Part shown: in pieces, positions 49,438 through 59,822 of the stretch
Numbering within the stretch: position 1 is the stretch's first letter
Layout: every line of letters begins with the position of its first letter
DNA from: Celeribacter ethanolicus
GTDB taxonomy: Bacteria > Pseudomonadota > Alphaproteobacteria > Rhodobacterales > Rhodobacteraceae
Direction of reading: 5' to 3'
NCBI RefSeq assembly: GCF_001550095.1
Contig: NZ_LRUC01000010.1
Coordinates: 124,001 to 188,000 of the forward strand
Length of the DNA stretch: 64,000 bases
Notes under the pieces: generated by a model
Told to the model about the DNA's origin: nothing
Databases searched by the model: none
What the model saw: only the letters and a program-made list of their open reading frames with translations
Program-made: the position numbers and the translations under genes

Positions 49438-51987
49438 ATGAAAGACGCCGCCCCCCAAACGATTCACCTCAAAGATTACACCCCCTTCGGCTATCGGATC
49501 GACAGTGTGGAGTTGACCTTCAAGCTTCATCCGACCGCGACGCGCGTGATTTCGAAAATCGCCTTTGCGCCCAACCCGGCGGCCTCCGACACGCGCTTCT
49601 TTCTGCATGGCGAAGAGCTTGAGCTGATCTCCGCCGCGATTGACGGCGCGCCCGTCACCCCACGCAAGGTCGAGGGGGGCATCGAGGCGGACGTGCCCGA
49701 CGCGCCCTTTGTCTGGGAGGCCGAGGTGGAGATTTCCCCCGAAACCAACACCGCGCTCGAAGGGCTTTACATGTCGAACGGCATGTATTCGACCCAATGC
49801 GAAGCCGAAGGGTTTCGCAAGATCACCTTCTACCCCGACCGCCCCGATGTGATGGCGGTCTTCACGGTGCGCATCGAGGGCGACCAGCCCGTACTCTTGT
49901 CGAACGGCAACCCGGTGGAGCGCGGCGACGGGGTCGCTGTCTGGCACGATCCATGGCCGAAACCCTCCTATCTCTTCGCCCTCGTGGCGGGCGAGTTGAT
50001 CAACCATCCCGACAGTTTCACCACAAAATCCGGCAAAGAGGTCGAGCTGAACATCTGGGTTCGCCCCGGCGACGAGGACAAATGCGCCTTCGGCATGGAA
50101 GCCCTCAAAAAGTCGATGAAATGGGACGAAGACACCTACGGGCGCGAATACGATTTGGACATTTTCAACATCGTGGCCGTCGATGACTTCAACATGGGCG
50201 CGATGGAAAACAAGGGGCTGAACATTTTCAACTCCTCCTGTGTGCTGGCCTCGAAAGAGACCTCGACCGATGCCAATTTCGAACGCATCGAAGGCATCAT
50301 CGCGCATGAGTATTTCCACAACTGGACCGGCAACCGCATCACCTGTCGCGACTGGTTCCAGCTTTGCCTGAAAGAAGGTCTGACGGTCTACCGCGACCAG
50401 ATGTTCTCCGGCGACATGCGCTCTCACGCGGTGAAACGCATTGAAGAGGTTATGATTTTGCGCGCCCGCCAGTTCCGTGAAGACAACGGCCCGCTGGCCC
50501 ATCCGGTGCGCCCCGAAAGCTTTGTCGAGATCAACAATTTCTACACCGCCACCGTCTACGAGAAGGGTGCGGAAATCATCGGCATGCTGCGTCGCCTTAT
50601 TGGTGACGAGGCCTATCGCAAGGGCTGCGATCTCTATTTCGACCGCCACGACGGCGAGGCCGTGACCATCGAGGATTGGCTGGCGTCCTTCGAAGAGGTG
50701 ACGGGTCGTGATCTTGCACAATTCAAACAATGGTATTCGCAAGCGGGCACACCGCGCCTGAAAATGAGCGAGGCTTGGGACGATGGCACCTTGACGCTGA
50801 GCTTCACGCAAACCACGCCGCCGACGCCCGGTCAGACCGCCAAAAACCCGCAGGTGATTCCGATCGCCGTCGGCCTCATCGGCCCCAATGGTGACGAGGT
50901 GGTACCGACCACCGTGCTCGAGATGACCGAGGCTGAGCAAAGTTTCACCTTCGAGGGCCTGGGCGCGCGTCCAGTGGCCTCCGTGCTGCGGGATTTCTCC
51001 GCGCCGGTGATTCTGGAGCGCGAGATTGACGACGCCACCCGCGCCTTCCTTCTGGCGCATGACACCGACCCGTTCCAGACATGGGAAATGGGCCGGATGC
51101 TCGCCAAGGACACGTTGATCGCGATGATTGTCCGGGATGCGGCCCCCGCCCCGGCCTATCTCGACGCGATCCGGGCGGTGCTCACCGACGAGACGCAGGA
51201 CCCCGCGTTCCGCGCTCTGGTCTTTGGCCTGCCGTCTCAGGACGATCTGGCGCAGACCCTGTTCGACGCCGGGATCACCCCCGATCCGCAGAAAATCTAC
51301 GACGCACGCGAAAGCCTGCGCCACACCGTTGCCCGACACTTGTCCGACGCTTTGCCGACGCTGTTCCGACCGACGGAACCCGGCACGTTCACGCCGGATG
51401 CCGAGGGCTCCGGTCGCCGCTCTCTGAGCCTTGCCGCCCTGTCCTATCTGGCGCTTCTGGACGGTGGCGCCGCCGCGACATCGCTCTTTGCGCAGGCCGA
51501 CAACATGACCGAACAGGCCGGAGCCCTTCAGGCGCTCCTCTCCGCCGGGCTAGGCACGAACGAGCTGCAAACCTTTGAAACGCAATGGAAAGATGATCGT
51601 CTCGTGCTGGACAAATGGTTCACCATGCAGGTCGCTTCCGCCGCCCCCGAGAAAGCCGCCGAGGTGGCCGAGGCGCTGAGCCACCATCCGGCCTTCACCA
51701 ACAAGAACCCGAACCGCTTCCGCGCGGTGTTCGGCGCGCTGTCCGCGAACCACGCCGGGTTCCATCATGACAGCGGGAGAGCCTATAAATTGCTTGCGGA
51801 TCAATTGATTAGACTCGATTCCCTAAACCCGCAAATCACCGCCCGGATGAGTGGCGCTTTCGAGACATGGAAACGCTACGACGCCGACCGGCAAGGCATG
51901 ATCCGTACCGAACTGGAGCGCATTCTGGCCACTCCGAACCTGTCGCGCGACACCACCGAGATGGTCAGCCGGATTCTTTCCGCCTGA
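49438..51987 (+). CDS. pepN: Aminopeptidase N (M1 family)
   Basis: Zinc metallo-aminopeptidase releasing N-terminal residues from peptides; 849 residues. The substrate-recognition motif is MGAMENKGLNIFN, and the zinc site HEYFH is at residues 290-294 with the third ligand Glu at 313 (LKEGLTVYRDQ). The ATG giving MKDAAPQT is chosen; a longer frame starts 108 bases upstream without a site. The C-terminal half is the helical E. coli-type domain. Confidence 0.95.
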   Translation: MKDAAPQTIHLKDYTPFGYRIDSVELTFKLHPTATRVISKIAFAPNPAASDTRFFLHGEELELISAAIDGAPVTPRKVEGGIEADVPDAPFVWEAEVEISPETNTALEGLYMSNGMYSTQCEAEGFRKITFYPDRPDVMAVFTVRIEGDQPVLLSNGNPVERGDGVAVWHDPWPKPSYLFALVAGELINHPDSFTTKSGKEVELNIWVRPGDEDKCAFGMEALKKSMKWDEDTYGREYDLDIFNIVAVDDFNMGAMENKGLNIFNSSCVLASKETSTDANFERIEGIIAHEYFHNWTGNRITCRDWFQLCLKEGLTVYRDQMFSGDMRSHAVKRIEEVMILRARQFREDNGPLAHPVRPESFVEINNFYTATVYEKGAEIIGMLRRLIGDEAYRKGCDLYFDRHDGEAVTIEDWLASFEEVTGRDLAQFKQWYSQAGTPRLKMSEAWDDGTLTLSFTQTTPPTPGQTAKNPQVIPIAVGLIGPNGDEVVPTTVLEMTEAEQSFTFEGLGARPVASVLRDFSAPVILEREIDDATRAFLLAHDTDPFQTWEMGRMLAKDTLIAMIVRDAAPAPAYLDAIRAVLTDETQDPAFRALVFGLPSQDDLAQTLFDAGITPDPQKIYDARESLRHTVARHLSDALPTLFRPTEPGTFTPDAEGSGRRSLSLAALSYLALLDGGAAATSLFAQADNMTEQAGALQALLSAGLGTNELQTFETQWKDDRLVLDKWFTMQVASAAPEKAAEVAEALSHHPAFTNKNPNRFRAVFGALSANHAGFHHDSGRAYKLLADQLIRLDSLNPQITARMSGAFETWKRYDADRQGMIRTELERILATPNLSRDTTEMVSRILSA

Positions 51988-52005
51988 CCGTCGGCACCCC
52001 GCTTC

Positions 52006-52036
52006 GTTTGCGCAAACAGTCTGTGTTTGCGCAAAC
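52006..52036. promoter_or_regulatory. Tandem GTTTGCGCAAAC palindromes, operator or pepN terminator
   Basis: Two perfect 12-base palindromes GTTTGCGCAAAC at 52006-52017 and 52025-52036, 19 bases centre to centre. Because each is self-complementary they also fold as a 13-base stem with loop GTCTG, followed by ATTTTC, 18 bases after pepN. Either reading fits. Confidence 0.5.
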
Positions 52037-52194
52037 ATTTTCAATCATAACAAAAAGTTGACCCGCTTTTGGAGCCCCTCCCGAGAGCTAAGGATAGATT
52101 GTCACATTCAAATTACGCAATGCTGTGACATGATCTCTGCCATCGTGCGGATTGTACGCTTTTTATTTTGTGACCAGACAGGGACCCCTATCCA

Positions 52195-52653
52195 ATGCGT
52201 AAACTTCTCATTTCCACCGTGATCGCGGCCACCGCCGCAACCGGCGCCGTCGCGCAGGCCCCCTCTGACGTGGCAAAGGCCCGTCGCGCCTTCTACACGC
52301 TTGTCGGCTATGAAATGGCCACGCTCGGCGGCATGGCTCAGGGCAAGATCGATTACGACGCCGAAACCGCCAGCCAGTCCGCCAAGGACATCCTGACGCT
52401 CACCGGCTATCACACCGCCGATCTCTACGTGCCGGGCACCTCGAGCGAGGACCTGCCGGGCGAAACCCGCGCCAAGGCCGCGATCTGGTCCGACATGGCC
52501 GGCGTTCAGGAAAAAGGCATGGCCTTCTATCAGGCCGTGGTCGAACTCAATGACGTGGCCGGCACCGGTCTCGACGCGCTGCGCCCGGCGGTGGGCAAAC
52601 TTGGCGGCACCTGCAAGGCCTGCCACGACGACTATCGCGCGGCCGATTTCTGA
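52195..52653 (+). CDS. Cytochrome c-prime-like class II c-type cytochrome
   Basis: 152 residues: signal peptide 1-20 (ending VAQA), a four-helix bundle, and the C-terminal heme-binding motif C140-K-A-C143-H144. The C-terminal position of the CxxCH is the mark of class II cytochromes c, which usually bind NO or take electrons in the periplasm. It is 17 bases upstream of a cytochrome b561 gene, the two presumably forming an electron path. Confidence 0.9.
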   Translation: MRKLLISTVIAATAATGAVAQAPSDVAKARRAFYTLVGYEMATLGGMAQGKIDYDAETASQSAKDILTLTGYHTADLYVPGTSSEDLPGETRAKAAIWSDMAGVQEKGMAFYQAVVELNDVAGTGLDALRPAVGKLGGTCKACHDDYRAADF

Positions 52654-52670
52654 TCGGGGCGCGGCGGGAT

Positions 52671-53270
52671 ATGACGGAACAGCTTGAAAAAACCTATGTC
52701 TGGGACCCGGTGGTGCGTGTACTGCACTGGGCATTGGTGATCGCGTTTTTCACCGCCTTCGGGCTTGGAAAATTCGGCCCCGACCAGATGACACTGCATT
52801 TCTACGCGGGCTACGCCGTGGCCGCGATCGTGGTGCTGCGTGTGCTCTGGGGCTTTTTCGGCTTTTACACCGCACGTTTCGCTACATTCGTCAAAGGTCC
52901 GGGCAAGGTCATCGCCTATGCCCGGACACTCCCCTCCGCGACGCCCTCGCGCAGTTACGGGCACAACCCGGTCGGAGCGCTGTTCGTCGTCGGCGTGCTG
53001 ATCGTGCTGGCCATGCAGGTCCTCACCGGCATGCTGTCGGACCCGGAGGATTACATCAACGTCGGTCCTCTCGCGCAATACGTGCCGATCGAGACCGCAC
53101 GCAAAGCGCTGTCCTATCACGAGCCGCTGTCCTTCCTGCTGCTGCTCATGGTTCTGGGCCATATCGCTGCGATCTTCTGGTACAAGAAGCGCAAAAGTGA
53201 GAACCTCGTGACGCCGATGATCACCGGCTATGCCGAACTTCCACCGGAGGAAATCCAGCACCGGACATGA
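52671..53270 (+). CDS. Cytochrome b561-family membrane protein
   Basis: 199 residues with four transmembrane helices. Heme-ligand candidates are His in VVRVLHWALVI, TLHFYAGYAV, the YHEPLSF segment and VLGHIAAIF. This family carries electrons between quinone and periplasmic partners. The pairing with a class II cytochrome c suggests that partner. Followed by a terminator. Confidence 0.88.
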   Translation: MTEQLEKTYVWDPVVRVLHWALVIAFFTAFGLGKFGPDQMTLHFYAGYAVAAIVVLRVLWGFFGFYTARFATFVKGPGKVIAYARTLPSATPSRSYGHNPVGALFVVGVLIVLAMQVLTGMLSDPEDYINVGPLAQYVPIETARKALSYHEPLSFLLLLMVLGHIAAIFWYKKRKSENLVTPMITGYAELPPEEIQHRT

Positions 53271-53275
53271 TCTGC

Positions 53276-53297
53276 AAGGCACCTTCGGGTGCCTTTT
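53276..53297 (+). terminator. Terminator after cytochrome b561 gene
   Basis: AAGGCACC-TTCG-GGTGCCTT followed by TTT and TCATG. Confidence 0.75.
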
Positions 53298-53317
53298 TCA
53301 TGCGTCAAACTCATGCA

Positions 53318-53773
53318 TCAAAGCGGTCCGGGCCGGCGTTCGTCGGAAAGCACCACATTGGCCTCAACATTCCCCACCCCCGGCAGGGTCATGATCCGGC
53401 GCCGGAGCACGCGTTCGAAATCCGGCAGGTCCTGCGCCACGACCTTGAGGCGGTAATCGAAAACTCCCAAGACGTGCTGCACCGTCTGCACCTCCGGGAT
53501 CGCGCGCACGCCGCGTTCGAAATCTTCGAGGCTCACCCGTCCCTTCGTCGCCAGTTTCACCCCCAGAAACACGGTGACGCCAAAGCCCAGCGCCTCGAGA
53601 TCGAGGTCCACCCGGCGCGGCCCAAACACACCGCCCTCTCGCAACCGCCTGATCCGCCGCCAGGTCGCGGGCTGGCTGAGACCCAACTCGCGCCCCAGAG
53701 CGCCCGCCGATTGCGTCGCATCCTCACAGAGCGCCCGGATCAGCTTGCGGTCGATGTCGTCGAGCTCGATCAT
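53318..53773 (-). CDS. Lrp/AsnC-family transcriptional regulator 1
   Basis: 151 residues. N-terminal winged helix: DDIDRKLIRALCEDATQSAG (split LIRALCEDATQS) and LSQPATWRRIRRLREGGV, then the ligand-binding domain EDFERGVRAIPEVQTVQHVLG. It overlaps the start of the next regulator gene by four bases. With that gene it probably forms a heteromeric pair controlling ilvC. Confidence 0.88.
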   Translation of the reverse strand: MIELDDIDRKLIRALCEDATQSAGALGRELGLSQPATWRRIRRLREGGVFGPRRVDLDLEALGFGVTVFLGVKLATKGRVSLEDFERGVRAIPEVQTVQHVLGVFDYRLKVVAQDLPDFERVLRRRIMTLPGVGNVEANVVLSDERRPGPL

Positions 53774-54228
53774 AGCGGCACCGATTGGCTGTCCTTGATC
53801 GTCGCCACCTGCATCAGCGCCTCAATGTCGGTCATATGCGGCAGGGTCAGGATCTTGTCGCGGTAAATCCGTTGGTAATCCGCCATGGTGCGTGCGATCA
53901 CCAGAAGCCGCGCATCGACCCGACCGAGGAAAGTGCCAATGTTGATGACCTCCGGCACCTCACGCGCCGCCTGAATGAATTCGTCAAAGGCCCGTGGTTC
54001 GGTCTTGTCGAGGGTGATCCGAAGGCTCACCTCCACCGCATAGCCCAAGGCACGCCAGTCGACCTCCTCGCGGATCGCCTTGACGACGCCCGCCTCGCGC
54101 ATCCGGTCGAGGCGGCGGGCAAAGGTGGCAGGCGTCACGCCCGCGCGCTCGGCCAGATCGGAGGCCTGTGCCTCCGGTTCGGCCTGAATCTGGCGCAGAA
54201 TTCTGCGGTCGGCATCGTCAACTTGCAT
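53770..54228 (-). CDS. Lrp/AsnC-family transcriptional regulator 2
   Basis: 152 residues with the same architecture: helix-turn-helix AERAGVTPATFARRLDRM, and C-terminal ligand-sensing domain ending ALMQVATIKDS. It is 149 bases from ilvC on the opposite strand. Two adjacent Lrp/AsnC genes suggest a heterodimer or paired regulation. Confidence 0.88.
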   Translation of the reverse strand: MQVDDADRRILRQIQAEPEAQASDLAERAGVTPATFARRLDRMREAGVVKAIREEVDWRALGYAVEVSLRITLDKTEPRAFDEFIQAAREVPEVINIGTFLGRVDARLLVIARTMADYQRIYRDKILTLPHMTDIEALMQVATIKDSQSVPL

Positions 54229-55399
<1,171 letters not shown>

Positions 55400-55421
55400 G
55401 CGCTACGTCATCCGAGACGAA

Positions 55422-55450
55422 AGGCCCCGGCGCATGCGTCGGGGTCTTTT
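55422..55450 (+). terminator. Terminator after ilvC
   Basis: Stem GGCCCCGGCGC with GCGTCGGGGTC (G-U pairs) followed by TTTTGC, about 20 bases after the ilvC stop and 20 before the next gene. Confidence 0.6.
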
Positions 55451-55469
55451 GCATTTGAAAAGGCTCAGA

Positions 55470-56390
55470 ATGTCTCCGCTCCCCAATATCACCCCGGCCA
55501 GTTGGATCATGGTCGGCATCCTCGGCTTTGTCTGGGGCTCCACCTTCATGGTGATCGAGATTGCCCTCACCGGCATCTCCCCCTTCTGGCTGGCCACGTT
55601 CCGCCTCGCCATCGCGGCCATCATCATGGCGGCGTTCTGGGGCGTGGACGGGTTCAAAATGGGCACGGACCCGGAGAACCCGCCACACCCGGTTGCGCTG
55701 ATCTGGGCCGGGGCGATTTCCTCCGGCGTACCGTTTCTGCTTCTGAACTGGGGACAGCAATATGTCACCTCCGGTTTCGCAGGCACCTCCATGGCCGCCG
55801 TGCCGCTGGTGGTCCTTCCCATGGCGCATTTCATGGTGGCCGGAGAACGGCTGACAATCCGTTCCGTGATCGGCGTCGCGCTCGGCTTTCTCGGCGTCTT
55901 TCTTCTGGTCGGTCAGGATGCGCTGCACAGTTCCGGTGCCGATCTCGAATTCTGGGGGCGCATGGCCTGTCTCACGGTGGCGCTTTGCTATGCGCTCAAC
56001 TCGATCACCATTCGTCGCCTGCCTCCGATCAACTCCACCGCACTGACCACGATCATGATGGCCAGCGGCGCGCTGATCACCCTGCCCTTCTCTCTCATAG
56101 CCGAAGGCACGCCCGGTCTGCCGCCGCTCAAAGCCTTTGTCGCGCTCATTTTCCTCGGCGTGATCTCCACCGCCGCGATGAACCAGTTGCGTGTCCTGGT
56201 GATCCGCTCCGCCGGGCCGACCTTCATGACGCTGGTGAATTATCAGGTCCCGGTCTGGTCCGTCGTCCTGGGGTCGAAACTTCTGGGCGAACCGCTGCCG
56301 CCCTCTCTGATCATCGCCTTGACGCTGATCCTCGGAGGCGTGGCGATCTCGCAATGGCCGGTGGTGAAACGTCTTTTTGCGCGGCGTTGA
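55470..56390 (+). CDS. EamA/DMT-family transporter
   Basis: 306 residues with ten hydrophobic helices in two halves of five, each a DMT/EamA repeat (GFVWGSTFMVIEIALTGISP and TGL..., second half ACLTVALCYALNSITIRRL). Typically exports metabolites or amino acids. The ATG comes just after the terminator of ilvC with an AAAAGG site. Substrate unknown; nearness to ilvC is only a hint. Confidence 0.85.
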   Translation: MSPLPNITPASWIMVGILGFVWGSTFMVIEIALTGISPFWLATFRLAIAAIIMAAFWGVDGFKMGTDPENPPHPVALIWAGAISSGVPFLLLNWGQQYVTSGFAGTSMAAVPLVVLPMAHFMVAGERLTIRSVIGVALGFLGVFLLVGQDALHSSGADLEFWGRMACLTVALCYALNSITIRRLPPINSTALTTIMMASGALITLPFSLIAEGTPGLPPLKAFVALIFLGVISTAAMNQLRVLVIRSAGPTFMTLVNYQVPVWSVVLGSKLLGEPLPPSLIIALTLILGGVAISQWPVVKRLFARR

Positions 56391-56438
56391 CTTGCGGCGC
56401 GCAGGCAATCGTGACCAGATGAGCCAAAGGAGATTGCG

Positions 56439-56840
56439 ATGACCACACCCGAACACGACGACCATATCCCCGCCGATCTCACCCCTGCCAATGAGAGCGA
56501 GATCGAGGCAGAACGCGCCCGCATGTTCACGCTCGGCTTCTGGAAAAGCCTTCTGGCGGGTCGTGAGGGTCTGGGCGACACGTTCTGGGCAGGCAATTAC
56601 CTGGCCGCGCTGTTTTTCGTGCCGGTCTATGTGCTTCTGATCGCGATCCCGCCGCTTTACGGGCTGATCCCTGTGGTCTTTGCTCTGTTCGGCATCTACC
56701 TGCTGTTCGTCGCCCGCGCAGTCTGGCTCGCCAAGCCCAAAGGTGACGCGGGCAAGGGGTGGAAGATCGCAGGCGTGATCTGGACCCTGATGAACGCCGC
56801 CATGTCGCTCGCCTACACCCCCTTCACCGGCGGCTCCTGA
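56439..56840 (+). CDS. Small membrane protein, function unknown
   Basis: 133 residues. A polar Asp/Glu-rich N-terminus (1-28) is followed by FWKSLLAGREGLGDTFWAG and three hydrophobic segments near 48-68, 70-95 and 108-125. The GREGLGDTFW motif recalls other Rhodobacterales small membrane proteins of unknown role. The strong AAAGGAG site supports translation. Confidence 0.6.
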   Translation: MTTPEHDDHIPADLTPANESEIEAERARMFTLGFWKSLLAGREGLGDTFWAGNYLAALFFVPVYVLLIAIPPLYGLIPVVFALFGIYLLFVARAVWLAKPKGDAGKGWKIAGVIWTLMNAAMSLAYTPFTGGS

Positions 56841-56923
56841 CCTCGTAAAAGCCTTAACAGGGCCTTAATTCGGGTCCGGTCTTCGTACAAAAGGCCAAGA
56901 CACACATCAAATCCACGAGACCG

Positions 56924-57379
56924 ATGCAGATCAAACCGCTCCTTGCCGCCTTGTTCCTGATGACCAGCCCCGCCGTCGCAGGCGATCTGGCTCCCGATTA
57001 CGCTGTCCTCCCTCTTGCCTCGCATCATTACGGCGACTGGGGCGAGGAGGACGGTGACGATTTCAATGAATTCAACCCCGGCCTGATGTTCACTTGGGCC
57101 GAGCGTGCCTATGGGCTGAACTACACCTTCGGCGCCTACCGCGACAGCCGCTCGGACACCTCTCTGCATCTGTCCGCCGCGAAAATGTGGGACATCGGCC
57201 CGCAGGCGCAGGCCGGGATCGTCGGGGCCTATATCCACTCCTTCGGCGACGGCTACACGGGCTTCGCCCCCTCTCTACAGGTGAGCTACAAATCCGTCTT
57301 CCTCAATGCCGCGACCGGCTATGACGATGGGATCTACGGCGTGATTTCAACCGGGATCATCATCCCGCTCGGTCGCTAA
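56924..57379 (+). CDS. Secreted or outer-membrane-like small protein, function unknown
   Basis: 151 residues with a signal peptide ending AVAG. The mature part alternates short hydrophobic and polar strands with aromatic residues (MFTWAERAYGLNYTFGAY, AGIVGAYIHSFGDGY, VFLNAATGYDDGIYG) and ends in a strand, IIPLGR. A small beta barrel is plausible but unproven. A run of acidic residues (GEEDGDDFNEF) lies near residue 40. Confidence 0.6.
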   Translation: MQIKPLLAALFLMTSPAVAGDLAPDYAVLPLASHHYGDWGEEDGDDFNEFNPGLMFTWAERAYGLNYTFGAYRDSRSDTSLHLSAAKMWDIGPQAQAGIVGAYIHSFGDGYTGFAPSLQVSYKSVFLNAATGYDDGIYGVISTGIIIPLGR

Positions 57380-57407
57380 GCCAGCACGAACCCTGTCACA
57401 ACATGAA

Positions 57408-57432
57408 AAAGGCGGCCCCATAAGCCGCCTTT
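57408..57432. terminator. Terminator between the unknown exported gene and glmM
   Basis: AAAGGCGGC / GCCGCCTTT with loop CCCATAA, followed by CTTG. It is bidirectional, serving convergent genes. Confidence 0.7.
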
Positions 57433-57456
57433 CTTGTCCAATTCGAACATTGGCGC

Positions 57457-58803
57457 TTATTGTGTTGCTGCTTCGACTGCGGCCACGACACTGTCCACTG
57501 CTGCGTTCAGAACCGCCTCATCGACACTTTCCGCCATCACCCGGATCAGCGGCTCGGTTCCGGATTTGCGAATGAGCAACCGACCGTTTCCGCTGAGTTT
57601 GGCCTCTGCATCGGCAATCGCCGCCTTGACCTGCGTTTCTTCCAGGGGCAGTTGCCCGGTCGCATAGCGCACGTTCTTCAAAAGCTGCGGCACCGGTTCG
57701 AAGACCTGCGCCAATTCAGAGGCCTTGCGACCGCTCTCCACCATGGCGGCAAGGAACTGAAGCCCCGCCAGCAAGCCATCCCCCGTGGTCGCGTAATCAG
57801 TCATCACGATATGGCCGGATTGCTCTCCCCCAAGGTTGAACCCACCCGCACGCATCCGTTCGACCACATAGCGGTCGCCGACGGCAGTGCGTTCAAGCCG
57901 CAAGCCCTCGGCCTCCAGAAACCGCTCAAGCCCGAGATTCGACATCACCGTCGCGACCAGCGCCCCGCCCGCAAGCCGCCCCTGATCGGCCCAGGTTTTC
58001 GCCATCAGCCCCATGAGCTGATCGCCATCGGCCACCTGCCCGCGCTCGTCCAGGATCATCACCCGGTCCGCATCGCCATCGAGGCAGATGCCGACATCCG
58101 CCCCATGGGCCACCACGGCCTCGGCGGCGGTCTGCACATAGGTGGAACCGCAGTGATCGTTGATATTCTTGCCATTCGGTGCGGTGCCGACGGGGATCAC
58201 CTCCGCCCCCAGTTCCCAAAGCACCTCCGGCGCGGTGCGATAAGCCGCGCCATGGGCACAGTCGATCACCACTTTCAGCCCCTGAAGGCTCATGCCGCGC
58301 GGCAGGGTCGATTTCACCCGCTCGTTATAGCGGAACCGCCCGTCGTCGATGCGTTTGGCCCGCCCGATATTGTCGGCCTGCGCCGGTTCGACACCCTCTT
58401 CCATCAGCCGCTCGATCTCGCTTTCCGCCTCGTCCGAAAGCTTGAACCCGTCGGGGCCGAAAAACTTGATGCCATTGTCCTCGGCCGGGTTGTGCGAGGC
58501 GGAAATCATCACACCGACATCCGCGCGCATCGAGGTGGTCAGCATCCCGACCGCAGGCGTCGGCACCGGCCCCAGCAGGAACACGTTCATGCCCGTCGAG
58601 GTGAACCCCGCCGTCATCGCGGTTTCGAACATATAGCCCGACAGACGCGTGTCCTTGCCGATCACCACCCGGTGCTCACGCCCGCTGCCCCGGCGGAAAT
58701 ACCGCCCGGCGGCGGCCCCGAGTTTCAGCGCCATTTCGGCGGTCATCGGATGGCTGTTGGCGCGCCCGCGCACCCCATCCGTGCCAAAGAATTTACGCGT
58801 CAT
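57457..58803 (-). CDS. glmM: Phosphoglucosamine mutase
   Basis: Converts glucosamine-6-phosphate to glucosamine-1-phosphate, the step between GlmS and GlmU. 448 residues from the ATG giving [10 protein letters not shown]; the longest frame adds 90 basic residues that shadow folP. The phosphoserine loop is ISASHNP with Ser103, metal loop DGDADR and the phosphate loop [12 protein letters not shown]. The ATG overlaps the folP stop by 11 bases, so it is translated with the folate genes. Confidence 0.95.
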   Translation of the reverse strand: MTRKFFGTDGVRGRANSHPMTAEMALKLGAAAGRYFRRGSGREHRVVIGKDTRLSGYMFETAMTAGFTSTGMNVFLLGPVPTPAVGMLTTSMRADVGVMISASHNPAEDNGIKFFGPDGFKLSDEAESEIERLMEEGVEPAQADNIGRAKRIDDGRFRYNERVKSTLPRGMSLQGLKVVIDCAHGAAYRTAPEVLWELGAEVIPVGTAPNGKNINDHCGSTYVQTAAEAVVAHGADVGICLDGDADRVMILDERGQVADGDQLMGLMAKTWADQGRLAGGALVATVMSNLGLERFLEAEGLRLERTAVGDRYVVERMRAGGFNLGGEQSGHIVMTDYATTGDGLLAGLQFLAAMVESGRKASELAQVFEPVPQLLKNVRYATGQLPLEETQVKAAIADAEAKLSGNGRLLIRKSGTEPLIRVMAESVDEAVLNAAVDSVVAAVEAATQ

Positions 58804-59821
58804 GGCGCTCCCCTGTCCCTGTCGCCGCCTGCCAAAGCGCAAGCGCCTGTTTCGTCTCTTTAAAATCATGCACCCGGTGGATCTGAACGCCCTGCCCGAG
58901 GGCCGCAAGCGACACCGCAATCGTGCCGGGCGCGCGCTCCTGGGCCACGGGAGCCTTGCCGATCTTGCCGATGAACCCCTTGCGCGACACGCCCAGAAGG
59001 ATGCCGCACCCAAGACCGTGAAACAGCGAGATTCGCTCCAGAAGCGCCAGATTATGCGCCACCGTCTTGCCAAACCCTATGCCCGGATCGACGAGAACCT
59101 GCGCGCGCGCAATGCCCGCCGCCTCGGCCAAACGGATGCGGTCTTCAAGGAAATCGTAGACGTCGAGCAGCACGTTGTCGTACTGCGGATCGTCCTGCAT
59201 CACCTCTGGATCGCCCTGCGCATGCATGAGACAGACCGGCGCGCCGGCCTCCGCGCTGACCCGCGCCAGATCGGGATCATGCGTAAAAGCGTAGACATCG
59301 TTCACGAGACTCGCGCCCGCCCTGAGCGCCGCTTCCGCCACAGGCGCCTTGCGCGTGTCGATGGAGATCGGCACCGGACTGATCTGCCGAATTGCAGAAA
59401 TCACCGGCGCAGTGCGGCTGATTTCCTCGTCAACTGGGATGTAATCCGCGCCGGGCCGCGTGCTTTCGCCGCCGATGTCGATGATCTCGACCCCTGCCGC
59501 AATCATCTCCTGCACCTGTGCCAAAGCCGCTTCGGGACGATTGAACTTGCCGCCGTCGGAGAAACTGTCGGGGGTGACGTTGAGAATACTCATCACGGAC
59601 GGGGCAGTCAGATCGAGCCCGGCCAGCACAGTGCGCGGCGCCGTCAGCCGTGCCCGGGCCTCGTCTGAAAGTTCGGACACCGGCAAAATCTCCGACGGCG
59701 CGTCCCGGCGCAGCCGTTCGACATGGCTGAACCAGCACCAGCCCCCCGCCAGCGTCAACGCCACCTCGGGCCGGGCCGGATCGCAGCTCGGGATCGGTCG
59801 GTCATAAAACGCCTGTGCCAT
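58793..59821 (-). CDS. folP: Dihydropteroate synthase with N-terminal extension
   Basis: Joins p-aminobenzoate to the pterin pyrophosphate. 342 residues; the enzyme core begins about residue 80 with [25 protein letters not shown], the GIGFGKT and GVSRKGFIG loops. The 75 preceding residues ([11 protein letters not shown]...) are not part of the usual enzyme (about 280 residues) and their role is unknown. The start is two bases past the folB stop. Confidence 0.93.
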   Translation of the reverse strand: MAQAFYDRPIPSCDPARPEVALTLAGGWCWFSHVERLRRDAPSEILPVSELSDEARARLTAPRTVLAGLDLTAPSVMSILNVTPDSFSDGGKFNRPEAALAQVQEMIAAGVEIIDIGGESTRPGADYIPVDEEISRTAPVISAIRQISPVPISIDTRKAPVAEAALRAGASLVNDVYAFTHDPDLARVSAEAGAPVCLMHAQGDPEVMQDDPQYDNVLLDVYDFLEDRIRLAEAAGIARAQVLVDPGIGFGKTVAHNLALLERISLFHGLGCGILLGVSRKGFIGKIGKAPVAQERAPGTIAVSLAALGQGVQIHRVHDFKETKQALALWQAATGTGERHDA

Positions 59822-59822
59822 C

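Noticed and set aside
49246-51339. 697-codon minus-strand frame opposite pepN
   Set aside because: Shadow of aminopeptidase N with no site or motif.
52100-52130. Inverted repeat TGTCACA ... TGTGACA upstream of the cytochrome c gene
   Set aside because: The arms are seven bases and 17 bases apart, and could be coincidence; no regulator or promoter positions support a site.
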